From Amycolatopsis solani (lineage in GTDB: Bacteria > Actinomycetota > Actinomycetes > Mycobacteriales > Pseudonocardiaceae), in the NCBI RefSeq assembly GCF_033441515.1, contig NZ_JAWQJT010000003.1, positions 1,798,001 to 1,862,000 on the forward strand: a stretch of 64,000 nucleotides of DNA, written 5' to 3'. Below the pieces are notes generated by a model. It ran no database searches. It saw nothing but the letters and a program-made list of their open reading frames with translations, and was not told the DNA's origin. A program made the translations under genes and the position numbers. Positions 1-8,814 of this stretch are shown piece by piece. Every line of letters starts with the position of its first letter. Positions within the stretch are counted from its first letter, which is position 1.

Positions 1-231
1 GCGCTCAAGTCCAATGTGGACAATCTGGTGACGACCACGCGGACGCTCGTCGAGCAGCGCGCCTCGCTGGCGGGCACGATCGACGCCGTCCCGCTGGCGG
101 TGACGAACGTGCTCAACGCGGTCGACCCGGCCACCGGGCGGCTGCTCGGGCGCGAGAACCTCGACTACTACCTCACGGCGCTGCCGCTGCCGGTCACCGG
201 CGACGTCTACACCAACGGGGGTGGCCGGTGA
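1..231 (+). CDS. MCE family protein, C-terminal end (partial, MceD position)
   Basis: This is the last 76 codons of a gene that starts before the window; frame 1 is open from the first base. Mce proteins are substrate-binding parts of Mce lipid transporters at the cell envelope. The visible part is helical and ends in a short Gly-rich tail. Its identity comes mainly from position: its stop overlaps the start of the lipoprotein MceE gene (GTGA), and mycobacterial mce operons run A-B-C-D-E-F, so this should be MceD. The diagnostic MCE domain itself lies outside the window. Confidence 0.75.
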   Translation, partial: ALKSNVDNLVTTTRTLVEQRASLAGTIDAVPLAVTNVLNAVDPATGRLLGRENLDYYLTALPLPVTGDVYTNGGGR

Positions 232-1289
232 AACGGGTCCTCGCCACCGCGGCCGTCGGGTGCCTGCTGCTCGCGGGCTGCTCTTCGGGTGAGTTCAAGG
301 GTGTCTACGACCTGCCGCTGCCGGGCGGCGCCGACGTCGGCGACCACCCGTACTCGGTGACCGTGCAGTTCGCCGACGTGCTCGACCTGGTGCCGCAGGC
401 CGCGGTGAAGGTCGGCGACGTCCCGGTCGGGCGGGTGCGGGAGATCCGGCTGGGCGGCGACGGCTGGACGGCCGAAACCGTGCTGGAGGTCAACGGCGAC
501 GTCGCCCTGCCCGCGAACGCGATCGCCCGGCTGCGCCAGTCCAGCCTGCTCGGCGAGAAGTTCGTCGAGCTGGCCGCCCCGGACGGCACGACGTCCGGCT
601 CCGGGACCGCGCGGCTGGTGGACGGGGCCACGATCACCGTGGACCGGACCAACCGCAACCCCGAGTTCGAGGAGATCTTCGGCGCCCTTTCGCTGCTGCT
701 CAACGGCGGCGGCATCGGGCAGCTGCAGACCATCAACCGCGAGCTGTCGAAGGTGATGGACGGCAACGAGGCGCAGATCCGCTCGTTCCTGTCCGGGGTG
801 AACACCCTGATGACCGACCTGGACGCGCACCGCTCGGACATCACCGAAGCCCTCGACGGCATGAACCGGCTGTCGGCGACGCTCGCGAACCGCCACGACC
901 AGGTCTCCGGCGCCTTGACCGACCTGACGCCGGGGCTGCAAGCGCTCACCGACCAGCGCACCCAGCTCGTCTCGATGCTGCAGGCGCTCGACCGGCTCTC
1001 GACCGTGGCCACCGACGTCGTCGACCGCAGCCGCGACGACATGGTCGCGGACCTGCGTGCGCTCGCGCCGATCCTCGGGCAGCTGGCCAAGGCCGGCGAA
1101 GACCTGCCGCAGTCGCTGCAGCTGCTGCCGACGTTCCCGTTCCCGGACTCGGTGCTGCCCGCGGTGAAGGGCGACTACATCAACGCCTACGCCTCGGTGA
1201 TCCCGGCCCCCGGGGTGCCGCTGCCGCCGGCCGGCGAGGGCGTGCCGCCCGGCTTGCCGCAGCTCCCGCTCCCCTCGGGAGGTCAGTGA
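228..1289 (+). CDS. MceE-type lipoprotein (LprK-like) of an Mce transporter
   Basis: A 353-residue lipoprotein. The N-terminus has a short basic stretch, a hydrophobic core and a lipobox (LLLAGCSSG, Cys near residue 19), so it should be lipid-anchored outside the membrane. An MCE domain follows (about residues 40-120, including VKVGDVPVGRVREI), then a long helical region and a Pro-rich C-terminus. In mycobacterial mce operons the fifth mce gene is the lipoprotein, which fits. The GTG start overlaps the upstream stop by 4 nt (GTGA), and the stop touches the start of the next mce gene, so the three are translationally coupled. Confidence 0.9.
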   Translation: MKRVLATAAVGCLLLAGCSSGEFKGVYDLPLPGGADVGDHPYSVTVQFADVLDLVPQAAVKVGDVPVGRVREIRLGGDGWTAETVLEVNGDVALPANAIARLRQSSLLGEKFVELAAPDGTTSGSGTARLVDGATITVDRTNRNPEFEEIFGALSLLLNGGGIGQLQTINRELSKVMDGNEAQIRSFLSGVNTLMTDLDAHRSDITEALDGMNRLSATLANRHDQVSGALTDLTPGLQALTDQRTQLVSMLQALDRLSTVATDVVDRSRDDMVADLRALAPILGQLAKAGEDLPQSLQLLPTFPFPDSVLPAVKGDYINAYASVIPAPGVPLPPAGEGVPPGLPQLPLPSGGQ

Positions 1290-2485
1290 TGCTCACGCGC
1301 AGGGTGCGGATCCAGGTCGTGCTGTTCATCGTGATCGCGCTGGCCACGACGGCGTTCGTCGGCGCGAACTACGCCGGGCTCGGCCGGTTGTTCGGCTCCG
1401 GCAGCTACACGGTCCGGCTCGAGCTGGCCGAGGGAGGCGGGCTGTTCACGAACGGCGAAGTGACCTACCGCGGCGTCGCCGTCGGCCGCGTCGGCGAACT
1501 GCGGCTCACCCTCACCGGGACCGAAGCCGACCTGCTGATCGACGACGGCGCCCCGCCCATCCCGGCGGACTCGAAAGCGGTGGTCGCGAACCGGTCGGCG
1601 GTCGGCGAGCAGTACGTCGACCTGCAGCCGCGCACCTCCGGCGGGCCGTTCCTGGACGGGAACTCGGTCATCCAGCGCGAATCGACCACGCTGCCGCTGC
1701 CGGTCAACAACCTGCTGACCGACCTGGACTCGTTCACGGCGTCGGTGCCGACGCAGGACCTGCGCACGGTGGTGAACGAGCTCGACGACGCCCTGCGCGG
1801 TTCGGGCCCGGACCTCCAGACCTTGCTGGACACGGCGACGGAGTTCACCCAGCAGGCGGGCGCGCACCTGCCGCAGACGTCGAAGCTGATCAACGACGGC
1901 GCAACCGTGCTGCGCACCCAGGTGGATTCGTCGGCCCAGTGGCGCTCGTTCAGCGGCAACGCCCGCGTGTTCGCCCAGCAGCTGGCCAAGTCCGACGGCG
2001 ACCTCCGGCGCCTGATCACGACCGCGCCCCCGGCGGCGACGCAGCTTTCGTCGCTGCTGAAGGAGAACGACCCGGGCCTGCCGATCGTGCTGGCCAACCT
2101 GCTGACGACGGCGCGGGTGTTCGGCACCCGCACGGCGGCGGAGGAGACGCTGCTGGCGAACGTCCCCCGCGCGGTGGCGGCCGTCGGCTCGGCCATCGAC
2201 GACGACCGTCACGTGCTGCGGATGGGCCTGGTGCTCAACTTCGACAACCCGCCGTCGTGCCTGCAGGGCTACGAAGACACCCCGCACCGCTCGAGCCGGG
2301 ACCTCTCGCCGTTGCCGCTGAACACCGACGCGGCGTGCACGTTGCCGTACGGCAACGAGAGCTCGGTGCGCGGCACGCAGAACGCCCCGCACCCGCCGGT
2401 CCCGGACGCGGTGCCGGTGGGGCCGCTGACGATCGGCACGCAGGCGACGAAGACGAGCCTCGAGGAGATGCTGTGGCTGCGCTGA
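1289..2485 (+). CDS. MceF-type MCE family protein
   Basis: A 398-residue MCE protein with one N-terminal membrane anchor (about residues 8-27) followed by an MCE domain (GEVTYRGVAVGRVGELRL near residue 55) and a long helical C-terminal half. It is the last mce gene of the operon and is followed by two Mce-associated genes. GTG at 1286 and ATG at 1289 are both in frame. I chose ATG because the Shine-Dalgarno sequence GGAGG (1278-1282) is 6 nt from it and only 3 nt from the GTG. The C-terminus (TQATKTSLEEMLWLR) lies in a region that also encodes the start of the next gene. Confidence 0.88.
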   Translation: MLTRRVRIQVVLFIVIALATTAFVGANYAGLGRLFGSGSYTVRLELAEGGGLFTNGEVTYRGVAVGRVGELRLTLTGTEADLLIDDGAPPIPADSKAVVANRSAVGEQYVDLQPRTSGGPFLDGNSVIQRESTTLPLPVNNLLTDLDSFTASVPTQDLRTVVNELDDALRGSGPDLQTLLDTATEFTQQAGAHLPQTSKLINDGATVLRTQVDSSAQWRSFSGNARVFAQQLAKSDGDLRRLITTAPPAATQLSSLLKENDPGLPIVLANLLTTARVFGTRTAAEETLLANVPRAVAAVGSAIDDDRHVLRMGLVLNFDNPPSCLQGYEDTPHRSSRDLSPLPLNTDAACTLPYGNESSVRGTQNAPHPPVPDAVPVGPLTIGTQATKTSLEEMLWLR

Positions 2486-2976
2486 AGCACGGAGCGGCGG
2501 CGGTCTCCCTGGCCGCGGCGGTGTTCGCGGGCTGGTCGGGCTGGTCCTGGTACGCGGCGGCCCACGAACCGGCGGTGACGTACGGAGCCGCGCGCGACTC
2601 GGCGTTGGCGAGCGGCCGGACGCTGGTGGCGGAGCTGAACAGCTTGGACTACCACGACGTCGAGGGCGGTCTGGGCCGCTGGCTGTCGGCGTCGACGGGC
2701 CCGCTGCACGACCAGCTGGCCCGGACGGACGCGCAGACGAAGCAGGCGCTGGCGGCGAACGCGACGGTGTCGACGGGGAGGGTTCTGGACGCGGCGCTGA
2801 GCGAGCTGGACGAGCACGCGGGGACGGCGAAGATGCTGGCCTCGGTGGAGATCACGATGGCGAAGCAGGGAACGTCCCCGGCGGTGAAGCGCAACCGCTT
2901 CGCGGCGGCGCTGGCGAAGACGGCGGACGGGTGGAAGCTGAGCGCGCTCGACCAGCTGGCGGTGGGAACCCGATGA
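2473..2976 (+). CDS. Mce-associated membrane protein
   Basis: A 167-residue protein with one N-terminal transmembrane segment (about residues 7-30) and an exported alpha/beta domain, the usual design of Mce-associated (Mas) proteins encoded just after mceF. The reading frame is open far upstream, but the GTG at 2473 is the only start that gives a clean membrane anchor; it overlaps the mceF end by 13 nt. The stop overlaps the ATG of the next gene (ATGA). Mas proteins are thought to assist the Mce complex, but no enzymatic residues can be read here. Confidence 0.8.
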   Translation: MAALKHGAAAVSLAAAVFAGWSGWSWYAAAHEPAVTYGAARDSALASGRTLVAELNSLDYHDVEGGLGRWLSASTGPLHDQLARTDAQTKQALAANATVSTGRVLDAALSELDEHAGTAKMLASVEITMAKQGTSPAVKRNRFAAALAKTADGWKLSALDQLAVGTR

Positions 2977-3908
2977 ACCGCTCGAAGACGGTGGAGGAGG
3001 TTCTCGCGCCGGCCGAGCCTGCCGAGGCGGAGATGGACGCCACGACCGCGACCGGCGCCGAGCCAGGCGACCTAGCGGCCGAGGCCGAGCCCGCCGCGAC
3101 CGGTGGCGAGCGCGGCCCGGCCGCATGCGAGACCACGGCTCCGGCGCCCGAGCTCGAGACGGGCGAGCCGCCGGCCGCCGCCGGCGGCGGCGAAAGTGAG
3201 GTGGGTGGCCCGGCAGCCGCGGCCGCCGAAGCCGAGCAGCCGGCCGCCACCACCGCGCCCACCACCCCGGCCGGCAGCGACCCGGCGACCGAGGTCGAGC
3301 CCGAGTCCGGCGAGCCCGAAACCGCCGCGGCGGAGGTCGAGCCCGAACCCGGCGAGCCTGAAACCGCCGCCGAAGCCGAGCCCGCCCCAGCCACAACCCG
3401 GCCGGTCTGGCTCCGGCTGCCCGCCCTCCTCCTCGCCGCCGCCGTCGTCCTGGCCGGGGCCGGGACCTGGTTCACCCTCGAAGCCCACTCCGCCGCCGCG
3501 ACCTCCGCCGCCGCCAACCTGGCGCTCACCGATGTCGGCGCCACCGCCGATGTCACCTCCGCCGTCACCCTCGCCGTGAACCGGGTCTTCTCCTATTCCT
3601 ACGATCGGACCGACGTCACCGAAAAGGCCGCCGCCGCGGTTCTCCGTGGTGCCGCCAAGGATTCGTACGACAAGCTCTTCGCCCAGGTGCGGCAGAAAGC
3701 ACCCGAGCAGAAACTCGTCCTCACTTCGCGCGTTTCGGCGATCGCCGTGCAAGAACTCACGAGCAATCACGCGCGGTTACTCGTCTTTCTCGATCAATCA
3801 GCCGTCCGGGCCGACAACAATGCGACCGACAACGCCGCGGCGCAGCTTTCCGTGACCGCGGAACGCGCCGATGGCACCTGGGTGATCACCGCTCTCGAAC
3901 CGCGCTGA
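2973..3908 (+). CDS. Mce-associated protein with long acidic Pro/Ala/Glu N-terminus
   Basis: A 311-residue protein. Residues 1 to about 145 are low complexity, rich in Ala, Glu, Pro and Thr with repeated EPE/PETAA motifs. A single transmembrane helix follows (about 148-168), then a Mas-type outer domain ending in WVITALEPR. The acidic tail would lie in the cytoplasm. The ATG overlaps the stop of the previous Mas gene, so it belongs to the mce operon. The last third of the gene has noticeably lower GC than the operon average (for example around 3700-3860). Its role beyond Mce association is unknown. Confidence 0.78.
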   Translation: MNRSKTVEEVLAPAEPAEAEMDATTATGAEPGDLAAEAEPAATGGERGPAACETTAPAPELETGEPPAAAGGGESEVGGPAAAAAEAEQPAATTAPTTPAGSDPATEVEPESGEPETAAAEVEPEPGEPETAAEAEPAPATTRPVWLRLPALLLAAAVVLAGAGTWFTLEAHSAAATSAAANLALTDVGATADVTSAVTLAVNRVFSYSYDRTDVTEKAAAAVLRGAAKDSYDKLFAQVRQKAPEQKLVLTSRVSAIAVQELTSNHARLLVFLDQSAVRADNNATDNAAAQLSVTAERADGTWVITALEPR

Positions 3909-3976
3909 ACCAGCGAGCACTTCACCGTTTCCGGGAGCACCCGGGACGGACGGGAAAACGCAAAGGGAGAACAACT

Positions 3977-4627
3977 ATGTCCGTGGCAACGCAGCTGAGG
4001 AGACTGGCCGTCCTCACCTCGTCGGCGGCACTCGTGCTCACCGGGGTCGCCGTGACCCCGGCGTCGGCCGACGTCATCCCGATCCCCGTGTCCTACAAGG
4101 TCACCGGCAGCACCACGGTGAAGAAGACCGGCAGCGCCATGAAGCTCGGCCCCGGTTCGCTCAAGGGCAACCTGCTCATCGACGACCAGACCGGGTCGGT
4201 CGGGCTCAGCGCGGACCTCGCGCTGCCGCCGTCGCAGGCCGACATTTCCCTGCTGGCGGGCATCTTCCGGATCAAGGCCAAGGTCAAGGTGACCCCGCTC
4301 GGCCCGGCCACCGGCACCATCGCCGACGGCAACCTGGTCACCAAGGCCAAGGCCAACATGGAGATCTACGACATCTGGGCCGGCCCGATCGTGCCGGTCA
4401 TCCCGCTGCCGACCGTGCCCGGCAGCTGCAAGACGAAGACCCCGCTCGACCTGACGCTGTCCGCACAGGACATCGACATCACCGCGCCGGCGATCACGGT
4501 GAAGGGGACCTACACCATCCCCGAGTTCACCAACTGCTTCATCGCCGACATCGCACTCGGCGCCCTGGTTTCGGGGCCGGGCAACACCATCTCTCTCGAC
4601 CTGGCCAGCGACGCCGCCCTGAAGTGA
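3977..4627 (+). CDS. Secreted protein of unknown function
   Basis: A 216-residue protein with a typical signal peptide (basic start, hydrophobic stretch, AxA-type cleavage near TPASADV) and a mature part that looks all-beta, with alternating hydrophobic residues and two Cys (PGSCKTKTP and TNCFIAD) that could pair. A strong Shine-Dalgarno sequence (AAAGGGAG) precedes the ATG by a good distance. It follows the mce operon by 68 nt and may be read from its own promoter. It resembles other secreted beta proteins of this neighbourhood in style, but I do not recognise a named family. Confidence 0.72.
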   Translation: MSVATQLRRLAVLTSSAALVLTGVAVTPASADVIPIPVSYKVTGSTTVKKTGSAMKLGPGSLKGNLLIDDQTGSVGLSADLALPPSQADISLLAGIFRIKAKVKVTPLGPATGTIADGNLVTKAKANMEIYDIWAGPIVPVIPLPTVPGSCKTKTPLDLTLSAQDIDITAPAITVKGTYTIPEFTNCFIADIALGALVSGPGNTISLDLASDAALK

Positions 4628-4633
4628 CCGCAC

Positions 4634-4664
4634 GCGGGTGGCGGGCCGAGTGCCCGCCACCCGC
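4634..4664. terminator. Bidirectional hairpin between convergent genes
   Basis: A perfect 13-bp GC-only stem (arms 4634-4646 and 4652-4664, 5-nt loop) lies 6 nt after the stop of the secreted-protein gene and 5 nt from the stop of the convergent RCC1-like gene. There is no U-tract, which is common for actinobacterial terminators. Confidence 0.7.
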
Positions 4665-4669
4665 GCCCG

Positions 4670-5581
4670 TCAGCAAGGCGCGGCCGGGTCTTCCTTCAGC
4701 GCGAAGCTGTCGTTGTCCCCGGCCGAAACGGCGAACACCGGCCCGCACGAGATCGGGCTCGACTCGCCGACCAAGTTCGAGCCCCACACGACGATGTCGC
4801 CGTTGGTCTTGTAGGCCACGTTGTGGTTGAACCCGGCGTCGACACCCGCTACATCGGACAACGCCTCCGGCGGCACCTCGGTCTGGTGGAAGTTGTCGCG
4901 GCCCCAGGCGTAGACGCGGCCCGCCTTCAGCGCCAGGCTGTGGTTGAACCCGGCCGAAACCGCCGTGACACCGGAAGAAAGCCCGGCCGGCACGGTCGAC
5001 TGGCCGTAGGTGTTGCTGCCCCAGGCCAGCACGCCGCCGTTCTTCAGCGCCAGGTTGTGGTCGCCACCGGCGGAAATCGCGGTGACGCCGGACTGCGCCG
5101 CCGCGGGCACGTCGGTCCGCGTTCCCCAGCTCACGACCAGTCCCCCGGTTTTCAGCGCCAGGCTGTGCATGTTGGACGTCGAGATCGCGACGACGCCGCT
5201 CGACACCGACGCCGGCAGCGTGGTCTGGCCGTACCAGTTGTTGCCCCAGGCGATGACCTTGCCGTTCTTGAGGGCCAGTTCGTGGCCCCAGCCCGACGCG
5301 ATCTGGCTGACGCCGGACGTCGCCGCCGCGGGGATTTCGTTGGCGCCCCAGTTGTTCGCGCCCCACGCGAGGACCTTGCCGCCCTGCAGCGCCAGCGCCG
5401 TCGTGCTGCCCGCCGAGACCGCGGTGATCCCGGTCAGCGCGTCCGGCGGCGGGATCGTGACGTCGTAATCCGGTTTGCCCCAGGCGATCACGCCGCCCAC
5501 CGTGGCCGCGGACGCGGGCTGGGCGAACGACGAGACGGCCAGTGCCGCCGTCAGCGCGAATGCGGCACGCTTGAATGACAC
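4670..5581 (-). CDS. Secreted RCC1-repeat (seven-bladed propeller) protein
   Basis: A 303-residue exported protein with seven tandem repeats of about 38 residues built on the pattern GGKVxAWGxNxxG ... SGVTAVSAGxxHSLALK. This is the RCC1 (regulator of chromosome condensation 1) repeat, which folds as a beta-propeller; seven repeats would close one ring. A signal peptide (FALTAALAVSSFAQPASA) precedes it. The role of secreted bacterial RCC1 proteins is generally unknown; binding of a ligand or polymer is likely. I chose the GTG at 5581 rather than the GTG at 5608 because the latter overlaps a -10-like TATCGT (5612 to 5607) and would add residues before the signal peptide. It ends in a lone Cys. 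Confidence 0.8.
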   Translation of the reverse strand: MSFKRAAFALTAALAVSSFAQPASAATVGGVIAWGKPDYDVTIPPPDALTGITAVSAGSTTALALQGGKVLAWGANNWGANEIPAAATSGVSQIASGWGHELALKNGKVIAWGNNWYGQTTLPASVSSGVVAISTSNMHSLALKTGGLVVSWGTRTDVPAAAQSGVTAISAGGDHNLALKNGGVLAWGSNTYGQSTVPAGLSSGVTAVSAGFNHSLALKAGRVYAWGRDNFHQTEVPPEALSDVAGVDAGFNHNVAYKTNGDIVVWGSNLVGESSPISCGPVFAVSAGDNDSFALKEDPAAPC

Positions 5582-5985
5582 CCGTCCACAACGTGAAGAA
5601 CCCGGCACGATAGCCTCATTTCTCCGGTTTCGTTATCCGTGCTTGCCCCGGCAAGATCACAAATGGTAGACCGTGGCTGTCGGCGGATCCTCGTTGCCGG
5701 CGTTCTTTGTCACGATCCGCCAAATCCGGCGGCACCCCTGCGCGGCTTCGCACAAGAATTCATCGGGCCCGTCCAGCGAGTCCCCCGTGCGGGGCCGGAA
5801 CTCTTGTTCCGTAGTGAACTGGCGAGTAGCCTCGATTTCGGCAGATGGACCTCCACCTCGCACGCCGGTGAATCGCGTCCCGCCGCCCGGGGCAATCGGG
5901 GCGGGTGAAGCGATGGGGGATCAACGGCAGCGGGCAATCGATCAGCCAAAGCCGAGACTGAACTGAATCAAAGGAGATGACAGGC
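5582..5985. other. Divergent promoter region, no gene seen
   Basis: About 400 nt between the RCC1-like gene and the next secreted-protein gene. It is less GC-rich than its flanks. A -10-like TATCGT on the minus strand (5612-5607) could start the RCC1-like transcript. A clear Shine-Dalgarno sequence AAGGAG (5971-5976) serves the plus-strand gene. Short open frames here have no coding character. Confidence 0.5.
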
Positions 5986-6624
5986 ATGTCCCGACTCAGC
6001 AGACTGTCCGCCGGTATCGCCACGACCGCGACCGCCATCGGCGCCATCGCGGTGCTCACCGCGGGCACCGCGGCCGCCGCCACCGTCACCTACGCCGCCG
6101 GGGGCACGGCGGGCATCACCTACAACTGCACCTTCCCCGGCATCTCGCCGCAGCCGGTCGCGATCACCGCGCACCTCGACGCGCCGGACACCGTCGTGCA
6201 CAGCACCAGCGTCACGCCGAGCAACGTCGGCGGCACGGCGACGATCAGCGCGACCGTCCACTCGCTGCTGACCGCGGTCGGCTACGACGGCATCCGGGGC
6301 ATCGCGACCGTGCCGGTGACGGCGTCGGCGGGCACACTGTCGCAGCCGTCGGCCACCGGGCTGAACATCCCGGAGGTCATCTACCCGACCGGCGGCCCGA
6401 TCACGGTGAACATCTCGCAGGTCGCGACGTCCAGCATCCCGAGCTGGACCGCGCAGGCCACCGCGGGCTCGGCCACCCTGTCGCTGACGAGCGGGCTGTC
6501 GGCGAACCTGGAGTTCCACAAGAAGTCGACCAACACCTGGTCGGCGTGGACGATGAACTGCACCCTCAAGGTGACCAGCCCGGCGCAGAACACCGCGTTC
6601 AGCCCGAGCATCACCGTTTCCTGA
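5986..6624 (+). CDS. Secreted beta-rich protein, DUF6801-like
   Basis: A 212-residue exported protein: signal peptide with AxA sites (GTAAAATV), then a mature domain beginning TYAAGGTAGITYNCTFPG and ending MNCTLKVTS. The pair of Cys near the two ends (YNC, MNC) matches the pattern of secreted actinobacterial proteins that I recall being filed as DUF6801; this assignment is from memory. I chose the ATG at 5986 over the one at 5977 because AAGGAG ends at 5976 and would leave no spacing for the first. It is the first of three similar secreted-protein genes in a row (5986, 6698, 8194). Confidence 0.75.
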   Translation: MSRLSRLSAGIATTATAIGAIAVLTAGTAAAATVTYAAGGTAGITYNCTFPGISPQPVAITAHLDAPDTVVHSTSVTPSNVGGTATISATVHSLLTAVGYDGIRGIATVPVTASAGTLSQPSATGLNIPEVIYPTGGPITVNISQVATSSIPSWTAQATAGSATLSLTSGLSANLEFHKKSTNTWSAWTMNCTLKVTSPAQNTAFSPSITVS

Positions 6625-6632
6625 CCGGGTTT

Positions 6633-6661
6633 CCCGGTGCGGGCGCCCCGCCCGCACCGGG
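6633..6661 (+). terminator. GC-rich hairpin after secreted-protein gene
   Basis: A perfect 12-bp stem (6633-6644 with 6650-6661, 5-nt loop) starts 8 nt after the stop codon at 6624 and ends 36 nt before the next start. It is likely a terminator or an mRNA end-protecting structure; no U-tract follows. Confidence 0.6.
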
Positions 6662-6697
6662 ACCACCCGCCGCTTCCGCACGCACCCAGGGAAACCG

Positions 6698-8134
6698 ATG
6701 CCACGTCGAGTCCGGCCCCGCACCCTCACGATCTCCGCGCTGGCCGCCGTCGGCCTGCTGTCCGCGGTGAACGGCGCGCTGACGGGAGTTGGCTCGGCCG
6801 CACCCGCGCCCGCGGTCCCGCCGGACACGAAGGCGGCGACGTCGGTGTCGGTGACGTGCCCGTTCGCGGATCCGCCCGGTCCCCGCGCGCTCACCGTCGA
6901 AACGGCGGCCACGCTGCCGGCCCAGGCGAAAACCGGTGCGGCGGCGACCATCCGCGACTTCTCCGTCAAGCTGACGCTTTCCCGCGACCTCGCGCTTTCG
7001 CTCCTCCCGGACGGTGCCACCACCGGGTCACTCCAGGGCACCGCCGTCACGAACCTCGCCGTCCGCCAAGGCGACCGGGCGGACCGGATCCCGGTCCCGG
7101 TGGTCGTGGCGGCCACCCCGCTACCGGAGACCGGCGACGTCACCTTGACCGGGATCGGAACCGTGCCGCCGATCGCCATCAACACCGTCGGCCCGGTCAC
7201 CCTCGAGGTCACCGCCCCGACACTCGCGCTCACGGCCGTTTCCCCGCCCGGCACGACCGAGGCCGCCCAGCCGGCGCCCGGGATCGCGTGCACCCTCGAC
7301 CCCGGTCAGCCGTCGGCCCTGGGCAAGATCCAAGTGCTGCCGAAGACGGCGCCGGGCACCAAGCAGAACCAGCAGGCGCCCCCCGGCGGGGTGGCGACGC
7401 AGGACGAACCGATCCCGCCGATCGAGATCACCACACCCCTGGCTCTGGTCAGCGTGCTGACGACGTCGACCGTGACCAAGCTGGGCGCCAAGGTGGCCGC
7501 CGACCCCGCCTTCCTGATCAACGGCCAGTTCCTCTTGTCGCTCGACGCCGAGAGCGGGGAAATCGTCGACCGCCGCGTCACCGGGTCCACCGTCTTCAAG
7601 CCGGCCACCGTCACGTTCCTCGGCTTCGGGTTCGTGCCGGTGTCGGCGACCATCGAGTTCCTGCCGCTCGACTACCGGGACAGCAAGCTCATCGAGATTT
7701 CCGGCGGCCTGCACGACGACCCCGTCACCGGCGAGCCCGTACTGGACACGCAGCTGTCGGTGATGGCGCGGCTGAGCGGCGCGAAGGTCAACGGCGTCCC
7801 GCTCGACCTCGGCCCGGACTGCGTCACGGCGGGCCCGGTGAAGCTGGAGCTGAGCGGCCCGTACGACCCCTTCAGCATCGGGCACATCCGGACCGATCCG
7901 GCGAAGGGTTTCGACCTGCCCGCCTTCCGGGGCTGCGGCGCCGGTGGCCAGGACCTGAATCCCCTGCTGACGGGGATGAGCTCGGGCCCGGGCAACCAGG
8001 CGTTCGTCGACACCTACAACCTGCTCGTGTGCACCGAACCCGACCACACCCAGTGCCCGGAGGGCTCCGACCCGCCCGCACCCGGTGGCACGCCGGCCCA
8101 GCGCACGCAGAAGGCGGTCACGAAACCGAACTGA
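6698..8134 (+). CDS. Large secreted protein, DUF6801-like
   Basis: A 478-residue exported protein. A signal peptide (ISALAAVGLLSAVNGALTG) precedes a domain that starts SVSVTCPFADPPG, like the Cys/aromatic openings of its neighbours, and includes long beta-rich stretches of about 150 residues. A second half contains FLGFGFVPVSATIEFLP and DTQLSVMARLSG, then a Cys-containing C-terminus (LLVCTEPDHTQCPEGS) and a Lys/Arg-rich end. It probably evolved by expansion of the fold of the 5986 gene. No catalytic motif is visible; surface attachment or polymer binding is possible but unproven. Confidence 0.72.
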   Translation: MPRRVRPRTLTISALAAVGLLSAVNGALTGVGSAAPAPAVPPDTKAATSVSVTCPFADPPGPRALTVETAATLPAQAKTGAAATIRDFSVKLTLSRDLALSLLPDGATTGSLQGTAVTNLAVRQGDRADRIPVPVVVAATPLPETGDVTLTGIGTVPPIAINTVGPVTLEVTAPTLALTAVSPPGTTEAAQPAPGIACTLDPGQPSALGKIQVLPKTAPGTKQNQQAPPGGVATQDEPIPPIEITTPLALVSVLTTSTVTKLGAKVAADPAFLINGQFLLSLDAESGEIVDRRVTGSTVFKPATVTFLGFGFVPVSATIEFLPLDYRDSKLIEISGGLHDDPVTGEPVLDTQLSVMARLSGAKVNGVPLDLGPDCVTAGPVKLELSGPYDPFSIGHIRTDPAKGFDLPAFRGCGAGGQDLNPLLTGMSSGPGNQAFVDTYNLLVCTEPDHTQCPEGSDPPAPGGTPAQRTQKAVTKPN

Positions 8135-8193
8135 GGATTCACCGTGCCGGCCGCGACACCGTTGTCCGGGCACCGACGACCCCAGGGAGCACC

Positions 8194-8766
8194 ATGGTCA
8201 CCCGGTTCGCACCGGCCGCGGTTCTGGCCCTCACGGCCACGGCACTCCTCGCCGGGCCGGCGCACGCGTCCACGGCGTACCACTCCGGTCCGATCGGCTA
8301 CACCTGCACGACACCGGGAAGCCCGGCTCTGGCGGTGACGCTGCTGGCGGGGTTCACCGGCCCGGACACGGTAGCGCCGGGCGCCGCCTTCGCGATCTCG
8401 GAAGTTTCCGGCAGCGTCACGCTGTCCCCCGCCGCGCGGGCGTACTTCACCGCAGGCGGCAACGACGGCGTGCTCGGCGGCTTCACCGCGGCGTTCATCG
8501 AGGCGGCGAACGCCCCTCGCTCGTCGACCACCTCCGCGCCCAACGTGCCGGCGCTCTGGGGTCCCGACCCGGTCGCGATCGACTTCCACAACGGCAAGCA
8601 GACGCACCGGGCGGGCGCGTCGGGCACCGTCACGTTCCGCGCGGACCGGCTGGCGGTGGCCCTGTCGCTGCACCGGCCGGACGGCGCCCCCGCGGGGCCG
8701 GCCCTGGTCTGCACCCAGGTGGCCGGCCAGGACGCCTCCTTCACCCCGGCGCTGCCGATCACCTAG
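8194..8766 (+). CDS. Secreted beta-rich protein, DUF6801-like
   Basis: A 190-residue exported protein: signal peptide (AVLALTATALLAGPAHA) and a mature part that opens HSGPIGYTCTTPGSPALAV and ends LVCTQVAGQDASF, the same two-Cys frame as the protein at 5986. The frame is open upstream, but ATG 8194 has the first sensible signal peptide and a GGGAG Shine-Dalgarno sequence about 5 nt before it. It lies 59 nt after the 6698 gene on the same strand and is probably cotranscribed. Confidence 0.75.
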   Translation: MVTRFAPAAVLALTATALLAGPAHASTAYHSGPIGYTCTTPGSPALAVTLLAGFTGPDTVAPGAAFAISEVSGSVTLSPAARAYFTAGGNDGVLGGFTAAFIEAANAPRSSTTSAPNVPALWGPDPVAIDFHNGKQTHRAGASGTVTFRADRLAVALSLHRPDGAPAGPALVCTQVAGQDASFTPALPIT

Positions 8767-8814
8767 GAGCCGTCCGGTGAGTCCGGTAGCCGGGCCGGCC
8801 CTGACCGCGACCGG

